From assembly GCF_024584435.1 (NCBI RefSeq), contig NZ_CP102197.1:1674001-1738000 (forward strand): a DNA stretch of 64,000 nt, given 5' to 3'. Source of the stretch: Schaalia odontolytica (GTDB taxonomy: Bacteria; Actinomycetota; Actinomycetes; Actinomycetales; Actinomycetaceae). Under the pieces are notes generated by a model. The model worked only from the letters and a program-made list of their open reading frames with translations. It was not told the DNA's origin and ran no database searches. Shown one piece after another: positions 38,173 to 45,711 of this stretch (positions are counted from its first letter, which is position 1; each line of letters starts with the position of its first letter). Position numbers and translations under genes: made by a program.

Positions 38173-39414
38173 CTACTGGTTCCAGCGGAACTTATCGGGG
38201 CTGATCTCGCCCGTCGAGCCGGTCATCCATCCGCCGCGCGCCAGCGCGAAGGACTGGCCGCTCTTCGTGTTCCAGCAGCTGATCCCGTCCTGGGTGGAAT
38301 GGCAGGCGTAGTCGCCCTTGGCGGCCGCCGCCCCGTATGCGAGAGCGTTGCCGCCCGAGGGCGCCCGGTTCGCGCAGGACTGGGCTGCCTTGTCCTTCGT
38401 CGCCGACAGGACGCCGACCTGATTGCTGGGGCACGAGCTGTAGCCGTCATCGGCCCAGTCAGACTCGCTGATACCGCAGCTGACGCCGTCGGCGCTGAAG
38501 GAGCAGGTGATGTTGCCCGACGGGGAGGAGAAGGAGTCCACGGCTAGCGCGCCGGCCGGGGCCGGATACTTGGCGGGTTCCTCGGAACTGGCGCTCGGCG
38601 AGGGCGACGCGTCCGTTGCCGTTGAGGTCGGCGACGGACTCGCATTGGCCCCGGGGGTGGGCCCCTCGTAGCCGCGCGTGAACACGTAGATGACGAATCC
38701 GAGGAGGATCACCGCGATCACGCCAAGAATGGTGAGGACGATGGCCATGACGGAGATGCCGCGGCGTCCGCCCGATTCGGTCTCCTCCGCCGACGTTCCC
38801 TGTTGCGCCGTGGGCTGGACCTGATAGGAGGCTCCCGCCCCCGGATACGCCTGCGGCATGTTCTGGGGGCGTGCGGGACCGGATGCGCTCGGGTAGGCGC
38901 TCCCGACGGAGGCGGCTGGGTAGGCCGCGGTTGCCTGGGCATCGTTTGGCGCTTTGCTCCCCATGATGGACTGGCGCTGCACCTGCGCGACGACCTGTTC
39001 GCGAGCGTCCACCTGCGGGACGGGCGCGCTGGAGCCGACGACCGCGGAGTATGGCGTGGTCCTCTCCACCTGGGAGTAGGAGTTGACGCCGCCCTGACCC
39101 AGGACGTACATGCCGGACTCGGAGGTTCGGATCGAGGAACCCGCGACCGCACCCGACACGTCGCCGTGCATGACGAGGTACCCGTTGGAGTCGATGTATC
39201 CGTCGTAGTCGTCGCGCGCCTCAAGGGCGGCGTTGACGGCCGGGTCGTTGAACTGGTGCAGCCAGTCGAGGAGACCGCGATAGGCGTGCGGGTGCGCGGC
39301 GACAGCTGGGCGCAACTCGGGGTAGCGATAGGCCAGCTGGCGCAGTGCCTCAGCGTCGGTCGATGGATCCTGGGCTGCCGCCGCAGGGTTGTCGAAATGC
39401 AGCTCTTCTGCCAT
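38173..39414 (-). CDS. LRV-domain membrane protein of unknown function
   Basis: The 413-residue protein begins with a leucine-rich-repeat-variant-like helical domain (NPAAAAQDPSTDAEALRQLA, YRGLLDWLHQFNDPAVNAAL) typical of actinobacterial surface-protein heads. A Ser/Ala/Pro/Gln-rich linker follows, then one membrane helix (about 224-245), another low-complexity linker and a C-terminal extracellular domain with several cysteines (GNITCSFSADGVSCGISESD, YSSCPSNQVG, GDYACHSTQDGISCWNTKSG). The ATG at 39414 has GGAGTAGCG upstream. It resembles proteins common in Actinomyces; no function can be given. Confidence 0.75.
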   Translation of the reverse strand: MAEELHFDNPAAAAQDPSTDAEALRQLAYRYPELRPAVAAHPHAYRGLLDWLHQFNDPAVNAALEARDDYDGYIDSNGYLVMHGDVSGAVAGSSIRTSESGMYVLGQGGVNSYSQVERTTPYSAVVGSSAPVPQVDAREQVVAQVQRQSIMGSKAPNDAQATAAYPAASVGSAYPSASGPARPQNMPQAYPGAGASYQVQPTAQQGTSAEETESGGRRGISVMAIVLTILGVIAVILLGFVIYVFTRGYEGPTPGANASPSPTSTATDASPSPSASSEEPAKYPAPAGALAVDSFSSPSGNITCSFSADGVSCGISESDWADDGYSSCPSNQVGVLSATKDKAAQSCANRAPSGGNALAYGAAAAKGDYACHSTQDGISCWNTKSGQSFALARGGWMTGSTGEISPDKFRWNQ

Positions 39415-39531
39415 CGCTACTCCAAGATTCAACGGTCATGCAGTTGTTACACCATACCGCGCCCGCACGTCGCAGGCGAAAATTTACCTTGTGCATTTTC
39501 CACCATGCGGCGCTGTCACTTGACAAAACAC

Positions 39532-40338
39532 TCATGAACCGCCTCGAAACACGAAGCTGTCAAAACCGAGGTTGTCAATGTCTTCCGCGAGCGCGCGCAC
39601 CTGGTCGTCCCAGCCGGGCCTGGTGGAGACAAATCCCGCCGGGGTGCCGACCTCGCGCGCCTGCTGAAGGGCGAAACATCTAACGCCCAGATCCCGGGCG
39701 GCGCGCGCCACGTCGAGGCCGTCACGCGGGCCGTCGGGGTAGACGGTGAGTCTCACCTCGTGGTCCACGTCGGGGTGGGCAAGGAGGATCTCGAGGGAGG
39801 ACCACGCCTTCTCTCCCGCTCCCACGCGCCCGGCCACCGCCTCGTAGTGGTCGGGCATGGCCTTCAGGTCGATGCCGACCCAGTCGACGAGGCCCTCGTC
39901 CAGCAGGTTCGCGAGGCGCCCCGGGTAGGGCCCGGCGGTGTGCAGGCCCACCGCGAAGCCGAGTTCGCGCACGCGCGCCATCCCCGAGGCCAAGGCGATC
40001 TGCCGGGTGGCCTCGCCGCCGGAGAACACGACCCCATCGAGGAGGCCTCGCCTGCGCGCGAGAAGTTCTTCGAGGGAGGACCACGCGACCACTCCGGGGA
40101 TGCGCGGGTCAATGATCGCGCTGTTATGGCAGTACGGACATGCCCAGGGGCAGCCCTGCAAGAACAGGGAGGCGACGAATTTACCGGGCCAGTCGACGGT
40201 CGACATGGGCACCAGGCCGGCGATCTGCAGATCCTGCGGCCCCCATGCCTTCCCGGGGGCTGCCCCGCGTGCCTCGCCCGAGGCCTTGGGGGGCGTCGGG
40301 GGAGATGCTGGGCAGCCGCCCTGGGCAGACCTGCTCAC
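39532..40338 (-). CDS. nrdG: Anaerobic ribonucleotide reductase activating protein
   Basis: It is a radical SAM enzyme that installs the glycyl radical on NrdD. The iron-sulfur motif is GCPWACPYCHNS (CxxxCxxC). SAM-binding features include VVFSGGEATRQIALASGMAR and VDWVGIDLKAMPDHYEAVAG. The best start is the GTG at 40338, two bases from the nrdD stop; its first ~35 residues are Pro/Ala-rich and poorly conserved, and a start nearer QIAGLVPMSTVDWPG is possible. It is coupled to nrdD. Confidence 0.92.
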   Translation of the reverse strand: MSRSAQGGCPASPPTPPKASGEARGAAPGKAWGPQDLQIAGLVPMSTVDWPGKFVASLFLQGCPWACPYCHNSAIIDPRIPGVVAWSSLEELLARRRGLLDGVVFSGGEATRQIALASGMARVRELGFAVGLHTAGPYPGRLANLLDEGLVDWVGIDLKAMPDHYEAVAGRVGAGEKAWSSLEILLAHPDVDHEVRLTVYPDGPRDGLDVARAARDLGVRCFALQQAREVGTPAGFVSTRPGWDDQVRALAEDIDNLGFDSFVFRGGS

Positions 40339-40339
40339 G

Positions 40340-42205
40340 TCAGCGTCTTCCCGCCGGGGGGAATGCGCTGACGAGTTCACCGTGCGAGTCGGCGGCCTGT
40401 TCGGAGAACATCCGACGCTCGTGGTACTCGCCCTTCTTGCCGATGTTGAAGGACTGAACGGGACGGAAGTATCCCATGACTCGTGTCCACACCTCGCAGG
40501 CCTGCGGCTCGTCACCCGGGTGGGCCGCGGCACACTTGTCGCAGGTGAGGTGTTCTCCCGCCAGGTATCCGTGGACCGGGCAGATCGAGAAAGTCGGGGT
40601 GATCGTGATGTAGGGGACCTTGAAGGCGGTGAGGGATCGGCGCACCATCTCCTTGCAGGCCGCTCCGGAAGAGACGCGCTCCCCCATGTACAGGTGCAGG
40701 ACCGTTCCGCCCGTGTACTTGCCCTGGAGGATCTCCTGGTCTTCGAGGGCCTGGAAGGGGTCATCGGTGTAGGCGACGGGAAGCTGGGAGGAGTTCGTGT
40801 AGTAGGGTTCGGCCTCGGTTCCTGCCTGGATGATGTCGGCGAAGCGCTTGCGATCCTCCTTGGCAAAGCGATAGGTGGTGCCCTCGGCGGGCGTGGCCTC
40901 AAGGTTGTACATGTGGCCGGTCGCCTCTTGCAGCTCGACCATTCGCTCGCGCACGCGGTCGAGGATTCGCACGCACAGGTCGAAGCCCCGCGGGTCCGTG
41001 AGGTCGTAGGCGTCGTCGCTGAAATTGCGCACCATCTCGTTCATGCCGTTGACGCCGATGGTGGAGAAGTGGTTGTCCAGCGTCCCCAGGTAGCGCTTGG
41101 AGTAGGGGAAGAGGCCGTGGTCCATGTGGAACTGGATGGTCTCGCGCTTGATCTCGAGGGACTGGGAGGCCAGGTCGATGAGGCGGTCCATCTGGGCAAC
41201 GAGGCCTGCCTCGTCACCCTTGTAGAGGTAGCCGAGGCGCGCCATGTTGAGCGTGACGACACCGATGGATCCGGTCAGCTCGGCTGACCCGAAGAGGCCG
41301 TTGCCTCGTTTGAGCAGCTCGCGCAGGTCCAGCTGAAGGCGGCAGCACATGGAGCGGATCATGTGCGGATCCAGGTCGGAGTTGATGAAGTTCTGGAAGT
41401 AGGGAAGCCCATACTTGGCGGTCATCTCGAAGAGGGCGTCAACGTTCTCACCCTTCCAATCGAAGTCGGGGGTGATGTTGTAGGTGGGGATGGGGAACGT
41501 GAAGACACGTCCGTCGGCGTCTCCACCGGTCATGACCTCGATGAACGCGCGGTTGATGAGGTCCATCTCACGCTGCAGGTCCCCATAGGTGAAGTCAACG
41601 ATCTCGTCACCGATCATGGGGTGCTCGTCGGCGAGGTCGTCGGGGCACGTCCAGTCGAAGGTGAGGTTGGTGAAGGGGCACTGGCTCCCCCAGCGGGAGG
41701 GAACGTTGAGGTTGTAGATGAGTTCCTGCATGCACTGGACGATCTGTTCGTAGGTCATGTCGTCGAGACGCACGAAGGGGGCCATGTACGTATCGAAGGA
41801 GGAGAATGCCTGAGCGCCCGCCCACTCGTTTTGGAGCGTGCCCAGGAAGTTGACGATCTGGCCGCACGCCGAGGAGAAGTGGCGGGGAGGGGCGGAGGCG
41901 ATGGCCCCGCCGACACCGTTGAAGCCCTCCTGGATGAGGCGCTTGAGCGACCAGCCCGCGCAGTATCCGGCGAACATGTCCAGGTCGTGGATGTGGTAGT
42001 CGCCGCTGCGGTGCGGCGCCGCGATCTCGGGCGTATAGACGTGCTCGAGCCAGTAGTTGGCGACGATCTTGCCCGCCGAGTTCAGGATCAGCCCCCCGAG
42101 CGAGTACCCCTGGTTCGCGTTGGCGTTGACACGCCAATCGGAGCGGTCCAGGTACTCCTCCACGGTTGCGATGGCATCGACGTCATAACGGGGTGCGCTG
42201 GTCAT
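40340..42205 (-). CDS. nrdD: Anaerobic (class III) ribonucleoside-triphosphate reductase
   Basis: It makes dNTPs without oxygen. The 621-residue protein starts TSAPRYDVDAIATVEEYLDR without an N-terminal ATP-cone, shorter than E. coli NrdD. It shows NANQGYSLGGLILNSAGKIV, HIHDLDMFAGYCAGWSLKRL, SRWGSQCPFTNLTFDWTCPD, the C-terminal zinc cysteines (CPVHGYL and CDKC), and the glycyl-radical loop RVMGYFRPVQSFNIGKKGEY. GGAGAGGGGCC precedes the ATG at 42205. Two NrdR boxes lie about 240-280 bp upstream. It shows that the organism grows anaerobically. Confidence 0.95.
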   Translation of the reverse strand: MTSAPRYDVDAIATVEEYLDRSDWRVNANANQGYSLGGLILNSAGKIVANYWLEHVYTPEIAAPHRSGDYHIHDLDMFAGYCAGWSLKRLIQEGFNGVGGAIASAPPRHFSSACGQIVNFLGTLQNEWAGAQAFSSFDTYMAPFVRLDDMTYEQIVQCMQELIYNLNVPSRWGSQCPFTNLTFDWTCPDDLADEHPMIGDEIVDFTYGDLQREMDLINRAFIEVMTGGDADGRVFTFPIPTYNITPDFDWKGENVDALFEMTAKYGLPYFQNFINSDLDPHMIRSMCCRLQLDLRELLKRGNGLFGSAELTGSIGVVTLNMARLGYLYKGDEAGLVAQMDRLIDLASQSLEIKRETIQFHMDHGLFPYSKRYLGTLDNHFSTIGVNGMNEMVRNFSDDAYDLTDPRGFDLCVRILDRVRERMVELQEATGHMYNLEATPAEGTTYRFAKEDRKRFADIIQAGTEAEPYYTNSSQLPVAYTDDPFQALEDQEILQGKYTGGTVLHLYMGERVSSGAACKEMVRRSLTAFKVPYITITPTFSICPVHGYLAGEHLTCDKCAAAHPGDEPQACEVWTRVMGYFRPVQSFNIGKKGEYHERRMFSEQAADSHGELVSAFPPAGRR

Positions 42206-42440
42206 GGCCCCTCTCCTGTCTGGCTTCTTCTGTGACTGATGTATGCCCCGGCGCGAGGTGATCCGCGCTCGCTTGCGCGGGCGAAGCACCGGGAGCTGGG
42301 GTTGCGCTGCGGCTTGTTCGGCGCGTCGACACGTGGCGGCGTTGCTTCTCGTCGCGCGGCATTCGTGGCATCGTGGGCGGTGGCGGCGCTACCGTCCCAT
42401 CGGGTCGACGCCTCTCGATGGAGGAAAGGCGCCCGCACGA

Positions 42441-42456
42441 ACACTAGATGTAGTGC
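42441..42456. promoter_or_regulatory. NrdR box 1
   Basis: ACACTAGATGTAGTGC fits the NrdR consensus acaCwAtATaTwGtgt with few mismatches. It is paired with a second box 32 bp away. Confidence 0.75.
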
Positions 42457-42472
42457 TTGGGTCGAACATGAG

Positions 42473-42488
42473 CCACTGTATCTAGTAT
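42473..42488. promoter_or_regulatory. NrdR box 2
   Basis: CCACTGTATCTAGTAT, a weaker match, starts 32 bp after box 1, three helical turns, the spacing typical of paired NrdR sites. The pair sits upstream of nrdD-nrdG. The distance of about 240 bp to the nrdD start implies a long leader. The remainder of the 42206-42709 gap shows nothing recognisable. Confidence 0.65.
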
Positions 42489-42709
42489 CGGTCGGGTAGT
42501 ACAGAGGCGGCCCGCGCGTCGCGGGTTCCCTTCGCCACGTCGACGCCTCCCCCGCATTTTCCTAGGACCAACATCCTGTCATCGTCGACGGGCGGCAGCG
42601 CTCCGTGAGGGCGGCGGGCGAGCGCGCACACACCTCGCGCGAGAGGCGACCGGCATCGGGCACGCCGCGACGTACGCGTGAGCGCGATGGCCGCGCCACC
42701 AGCGAAGAG

Positions 42710-43234
42710 TCAGACGAGGAAGGGAAGCTTCTTCACCACGGAGAGTTTCTTCCACCGCGCCCCGAGTCCCAGCGTATCCCCGGCGCTCGTGAGGGGAATG
42801 AGCGCCAGGACCATCGCATAGACAAGATGCTGACTGACCACGGGATTGAGCGAACCCCACACCCAGGGCGCGGTCGCCGCGTACATGAAGCCCATCATGA
42901 TGACCCCACCGACTCCCGCCAGGCGCGTGCAGACCCCAAGGATGAGCGCCACCCCGATTCCCAGCAGGCTCGCCATGAACACCCAGTCAACCGCCGGAAC
43001 GGCAAGGGCCTGGAAGAAAGAGGCAAGCGGCTTACCCCCCGTCGCGCCCGTCAGGAAGCTCTGGGCCGGCGTGCCCCCGTTGATCCAGGCGCGCGACGGG
43101 CCGGTAGGAAAGTGGAGGCCGAAGGTCTTGTCCAGGAAACCCCACAGGAAGACGAAGCCAACGGCGATGCGCATCAGGCCCAGGAGGATGCGGGCGGGAG
43201 CGGAGGTCACAACGGCGGAAGATGGGCCAGGCAT
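42710..43234 (-). CDS. DoxX-like integral membrane protein
   Basis: The 174-residue protein has four membrane helices in the DoxX layout: ILLGLMRIAVGFVFLWGFLD, AVPAVDWVFMASLLGIGVAL, GVGGVIMMGFMYAATAPWVW and SQHLVYAMVLALIPLTSAGD. A loop with PSRAWINGGTPAQSFLTGA follows the first helix. GAAGGAATCGAC precedes the ATG at 43234. DoxX proteins are variously linked to redox or membrane stress; no partner is adjacent. Confidence 0.78.
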   Translation of the reverse strand: MPGPSSAVVTSAPARILLGLMRIAVGFVFLWGFLDKTFGLHFPTGPSRAWINGGTPAQSFLTGATGGKPLASFFQALAVPAVDWVFMASLLGIGVALILGVCTRLAGVGGVIMMGFMYAATAPWVWGSLNPVVSQHLVYAMVLALIPLTSAGDTLGLGARWKKLSVVKKLPFLV

Positions 43235-43403
43235 GTCGATTCCTTCGTCTCGTGGCGGCGTCGGTCGTCGGCGAGGCCGGACCGCGGCCCCGTCCGATAG
43301 AGCCGTGCAGGCCGGTCGCCACGACCCATTATCCACCGTCTGCGGCCCGCAACACGACCCCACCGGCGTCCATTGCCGCGGGCGGACCCCACTAGAACGC
43401 GGC

Positions 43404-44474
43404 CTACTCGCCCGCCAGGCGGTCGACCTCGTGCATGACGAGCCCGCACACGGCGCTCACCCACGCGACGGCAGCGACTCCCAGGACCAGCGACCGCCAC
43501 GGTCGAATCTGCAGGAAGTCCTCGAATCCGTAGCCCGAACCGGGCGAGGCCGCAGACATGCTGAAGCCCCACAGCCCGGCCACCGTCGCGACAAGGGCTA
43601 GAGCGAGAAGCCCCAGGCTGATCCACGCCATGATTCTCTGCACGTGTACTCCGTGCCGGGGGCGCCGCTCGATGGGAGACAGGGCGAGGGCCCACGCACC
43701 CGCGATAAGGACGGCCGTGATGACGTCAGCGGGCCTGTGCCACCCCTCCATCATGACGGACACGCCCATGAGCGCGGTCCACGCCCACCCGAGCCAGGCG
43801 GACGGGCTGCGCGAGAGCTTGGGCGCGACGACCACGAGAGCCAGGGAGATCGTGACAGCAACCGTGGTGTGTCCCGACGGGAGGGAGTTCCCGGCGCCGG
43901 TTGTGACACCCAGGTTCGGGCGGGTCAGGATGTAGTCCTTGAGGATCTGGGTCGTTATGTTGGCGCCGATGACGGCGCCGAGGGCGCGCCCCGCGAGCGT
44001 GGGACGCCGACGAGCCGCGGCGACCAGGGCAACCGCGGCGCCCGCGATCACCATGACGGGCACGGACACCAGCCCGGTGATGAGCATGGAGAAGCCCTCG
44101 TAGTGGCGGGCCGAACGCATCGTGCCCTCCATGAGGATCGTGTCGACGACCTGCCCGGGCGCGGTCGCCAGGGCGAGGTGCGCGATGAGTGCCGTCAGGA
44201 CCAGGCAGGTCACGACGCCTCCGAGGCGCCGGGCGAGCTGGCGACGATACCACGCATCGGAGGTCAGGGAAGGGGAAGCGGGTGCGCCCGGCGCGGCTCG
44301 GGACGGTTCGGGCTGAGCGGCGCCGGCGCTCCGGTCTCCCGCCTCGGCCCCGCCGCGCCCGCGGGCATTGGCGCCGCCGCTCGACGAGGAGCGGGGGCGC
44401 GCGGGCCGAGAACTCTTCGTGTAGGACTCGTCGACGGAGGGGTCGGAGGGCAGGGCGAGATTCGGGTCGTCCAC
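43404..44474 (-). CDS. PAP2-family phosphatase
   Basis: It is a membrane phosphatase of the type-2 phosphatidic acid phosphatase fold, acting on lipid or polyprenyl phosphates. The 356-residue protein has a ~90-residue Ser/Arg/Pro-rich cytosolic head and about six helices. The motifs are KDYILTRP, PSGHTTVAVTISLA and GWHRPADVITAVLIAGAWAL; in the third motif the usual S-R-x5-H pattern is only partly kept (VMMEGWHRPADV). GGAGGACACC precedes the GTG at 44474. Confidence 0.84.
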   Translation of the reverse strand: MDDPNLALPSDPSVDESYTKSSRPARPRSSSSGGANARGRGGAEAGDRSAGAAQPEPSRAAPGAPASPSLTSDAWYRRQLARRLGGVVTCLVLTALIAHLALATAPGQVVDTILMEGTMRSARHYEGFSMLITGLVSVPVMVIAGAAVALVAAARRRPTLAGRALGAVIGANITTQILKDYILTRPNLGVTTGAGNSLPSGHTTVAVTISLALVVVAPKLSRSPSAWLGWAWTALMGVSVMMEGWHRPADVITAVLIAGAWALALSPIERRPRHGVHVQRIMAWISLGLLALALVATVAGLWGFSMSAASPGSGYGFEDFLQIRPWRSLVLGVAAVAWVSAVCGLVMHEVDRLAGE

Positions 44475-44767
44475 GGTGTCCTCCGTTCGCGTCGATGGTC
44501 GTTCCCCACCCACTGTAGTGGAGCGGAAGAGGTGTTCGCGGATTTAACCGGGATGAGCGGGTGGTTTCTGCGTGGCCTTTTGCTTGTCATGGACCGCACC
44601 GCACGCATCGGCCCCGCCCGGCGCGACCCGGTTCGTCGTCGAAGCGGCCCGCGGTCCACGCCCGCCAGGGCGGCCAATACGAGGCGACCGAGGTGGGCGC
44701 GCGCCGTGCGTGGGGCTCGGTTAGAGTGGGGGTGTCCAAATCTGTACGTTCAACGCGGGAGTTGTCA

Positions 44768-45226
44768 GTGGCTTCTTCTTCACCTGTCAGCACCGATCGC
44801 ATCCGAGACTTGCTCAGGTCTCGGGACGTGCGTTTTGGCGACTACAACGAGGGCGAGCTGGCGTATCTGATGCCGAACGCGGCGTTCTTTTGGAATGCAA
44901 CGAATCCTCAGATTCTTCAGCTGCGCGCGCAGTGGCGGGGCATCGCCCGCACGCCCGAGCAGTTCGGCGAGCTGGCTCGCGAGGTCGCGACCTGCAATTC
45001 GACGCGCACGGGTCCGAAGGCGTACGTGGCTCCGCTCGAGGACGGCACGCAGTACGGCCTGATCGCCGAGTGCAACATCGTCGTGCTCTCGGGCCTCACC
45101 CAGGCTCAGTTGGACAACTTCTTCGAGACATCGATGTCGATGATCATGGGCTTCTTTGCGGACCTTGAGGTGGCATTGCCCGATTTCGTGGATTGGGACA
45201 GCCAGGATCGGAGGCCCCTGCGATGA
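44768..45226 (+). CDS. YbjN domain protein (first of a pair)
   Basis: The 152 residues contain a YbjN-like domain: IRDLLRSRDVRFGDYNEGEL, FFWNATNPQILQLRAQWRGI, EVATCNSTRTGPKAYVAPLE and CNIVVLSGLTQAQLDNFFET. GGGAG lies before the GTG at 44768. The stop overlaps the start of the next YbjN gene (ATGA). Pairs of YbjN proteins are common in actinobacteria and resemble type III secretion chaperone folds; the function is unknown. Confidence 0.83.
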   Translation: MASSSPVSTDRIRDLLRSRDVRFGDYNEGELAYLMPNAAFFWNATNPQILQLRAQWRGIARTPEQFGELAREVATCNSTRTGPKAYVAPLEDGTQYGLIAECNIVVLSGLTQAQLDNFFETSMSMIMGFFADLEVALPDFVDWDSQDRRPLR

Positions 45227-45711
45227 ACGTTCCCTACCTCGTTCCCGAGGACGAGGAAACTCCCTATCCCGCCGACTTCGAGCGGGTCGTATCGGCCGTG
45301 CGCTCGATGGGTTACGCGCTGGACGTGATCGAGTCCGGCCGCGCCGCGGGCGCGATCTTCGATGACATCCCGTTCCTCGTCTCCTTTGACGCGGCCGGGC
45401 GTTTCCTGTCGATTCGGGCGGTGTGGGACACGGGCATGGAACCCGCGAGCGCCGAGTCGGCGCTGTTCGCGACGGCGGACAACTGGAACCGTGAGAAGTA
45501 CTTCCCGACCGTGTACACCGCGGTATCTCCCGAGGGCAAGCTGGGCGTCTACGCGGACTTCGTCGTGGACACGGAAGCCGGCCTGTCCGACGTGCAGCTG
45601 CGCGACGCGATTTCGTCGGGTATTTCGACGGGGATCGCCGCCATCCGGTACGTGAAAGAATCCGCCTCCGAGACGCTGGGGTGGGCGGTCACCGGCTCGG
45701 ATGAGCACTGA
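45223..45711 (+). CDS. YbjN domain protein (second of a pair)
   Basis: The 162-residue partner of the preceding gene: FERVVSAVRSMGYALDVIES, IPFLVSFDAAGRFLSIRAVW, LFATADNWNREKYFPTVYTA and LRDAISSGISTGIAAIRYVK. It overlaps the upstream gene by 4 bases and the downstream helicase by 11, forming a three-gene transcript. No catalytic residues are expected in this fold. Confidence 0.83.
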   Translation: MNVPYLVPEDEETPYPADFERVVSAVRSMGYALDVIESGRAAGAIFDDIPFLVSFDAAGRFLSIRAVWDTGMEPASAESALFATADNWNREKYFPTVYTAVSPEGKLGVYADFVVDTEAGLSDVQLRDAISSGISTGIAAIRYVKESASETLGWAVTGSDEH

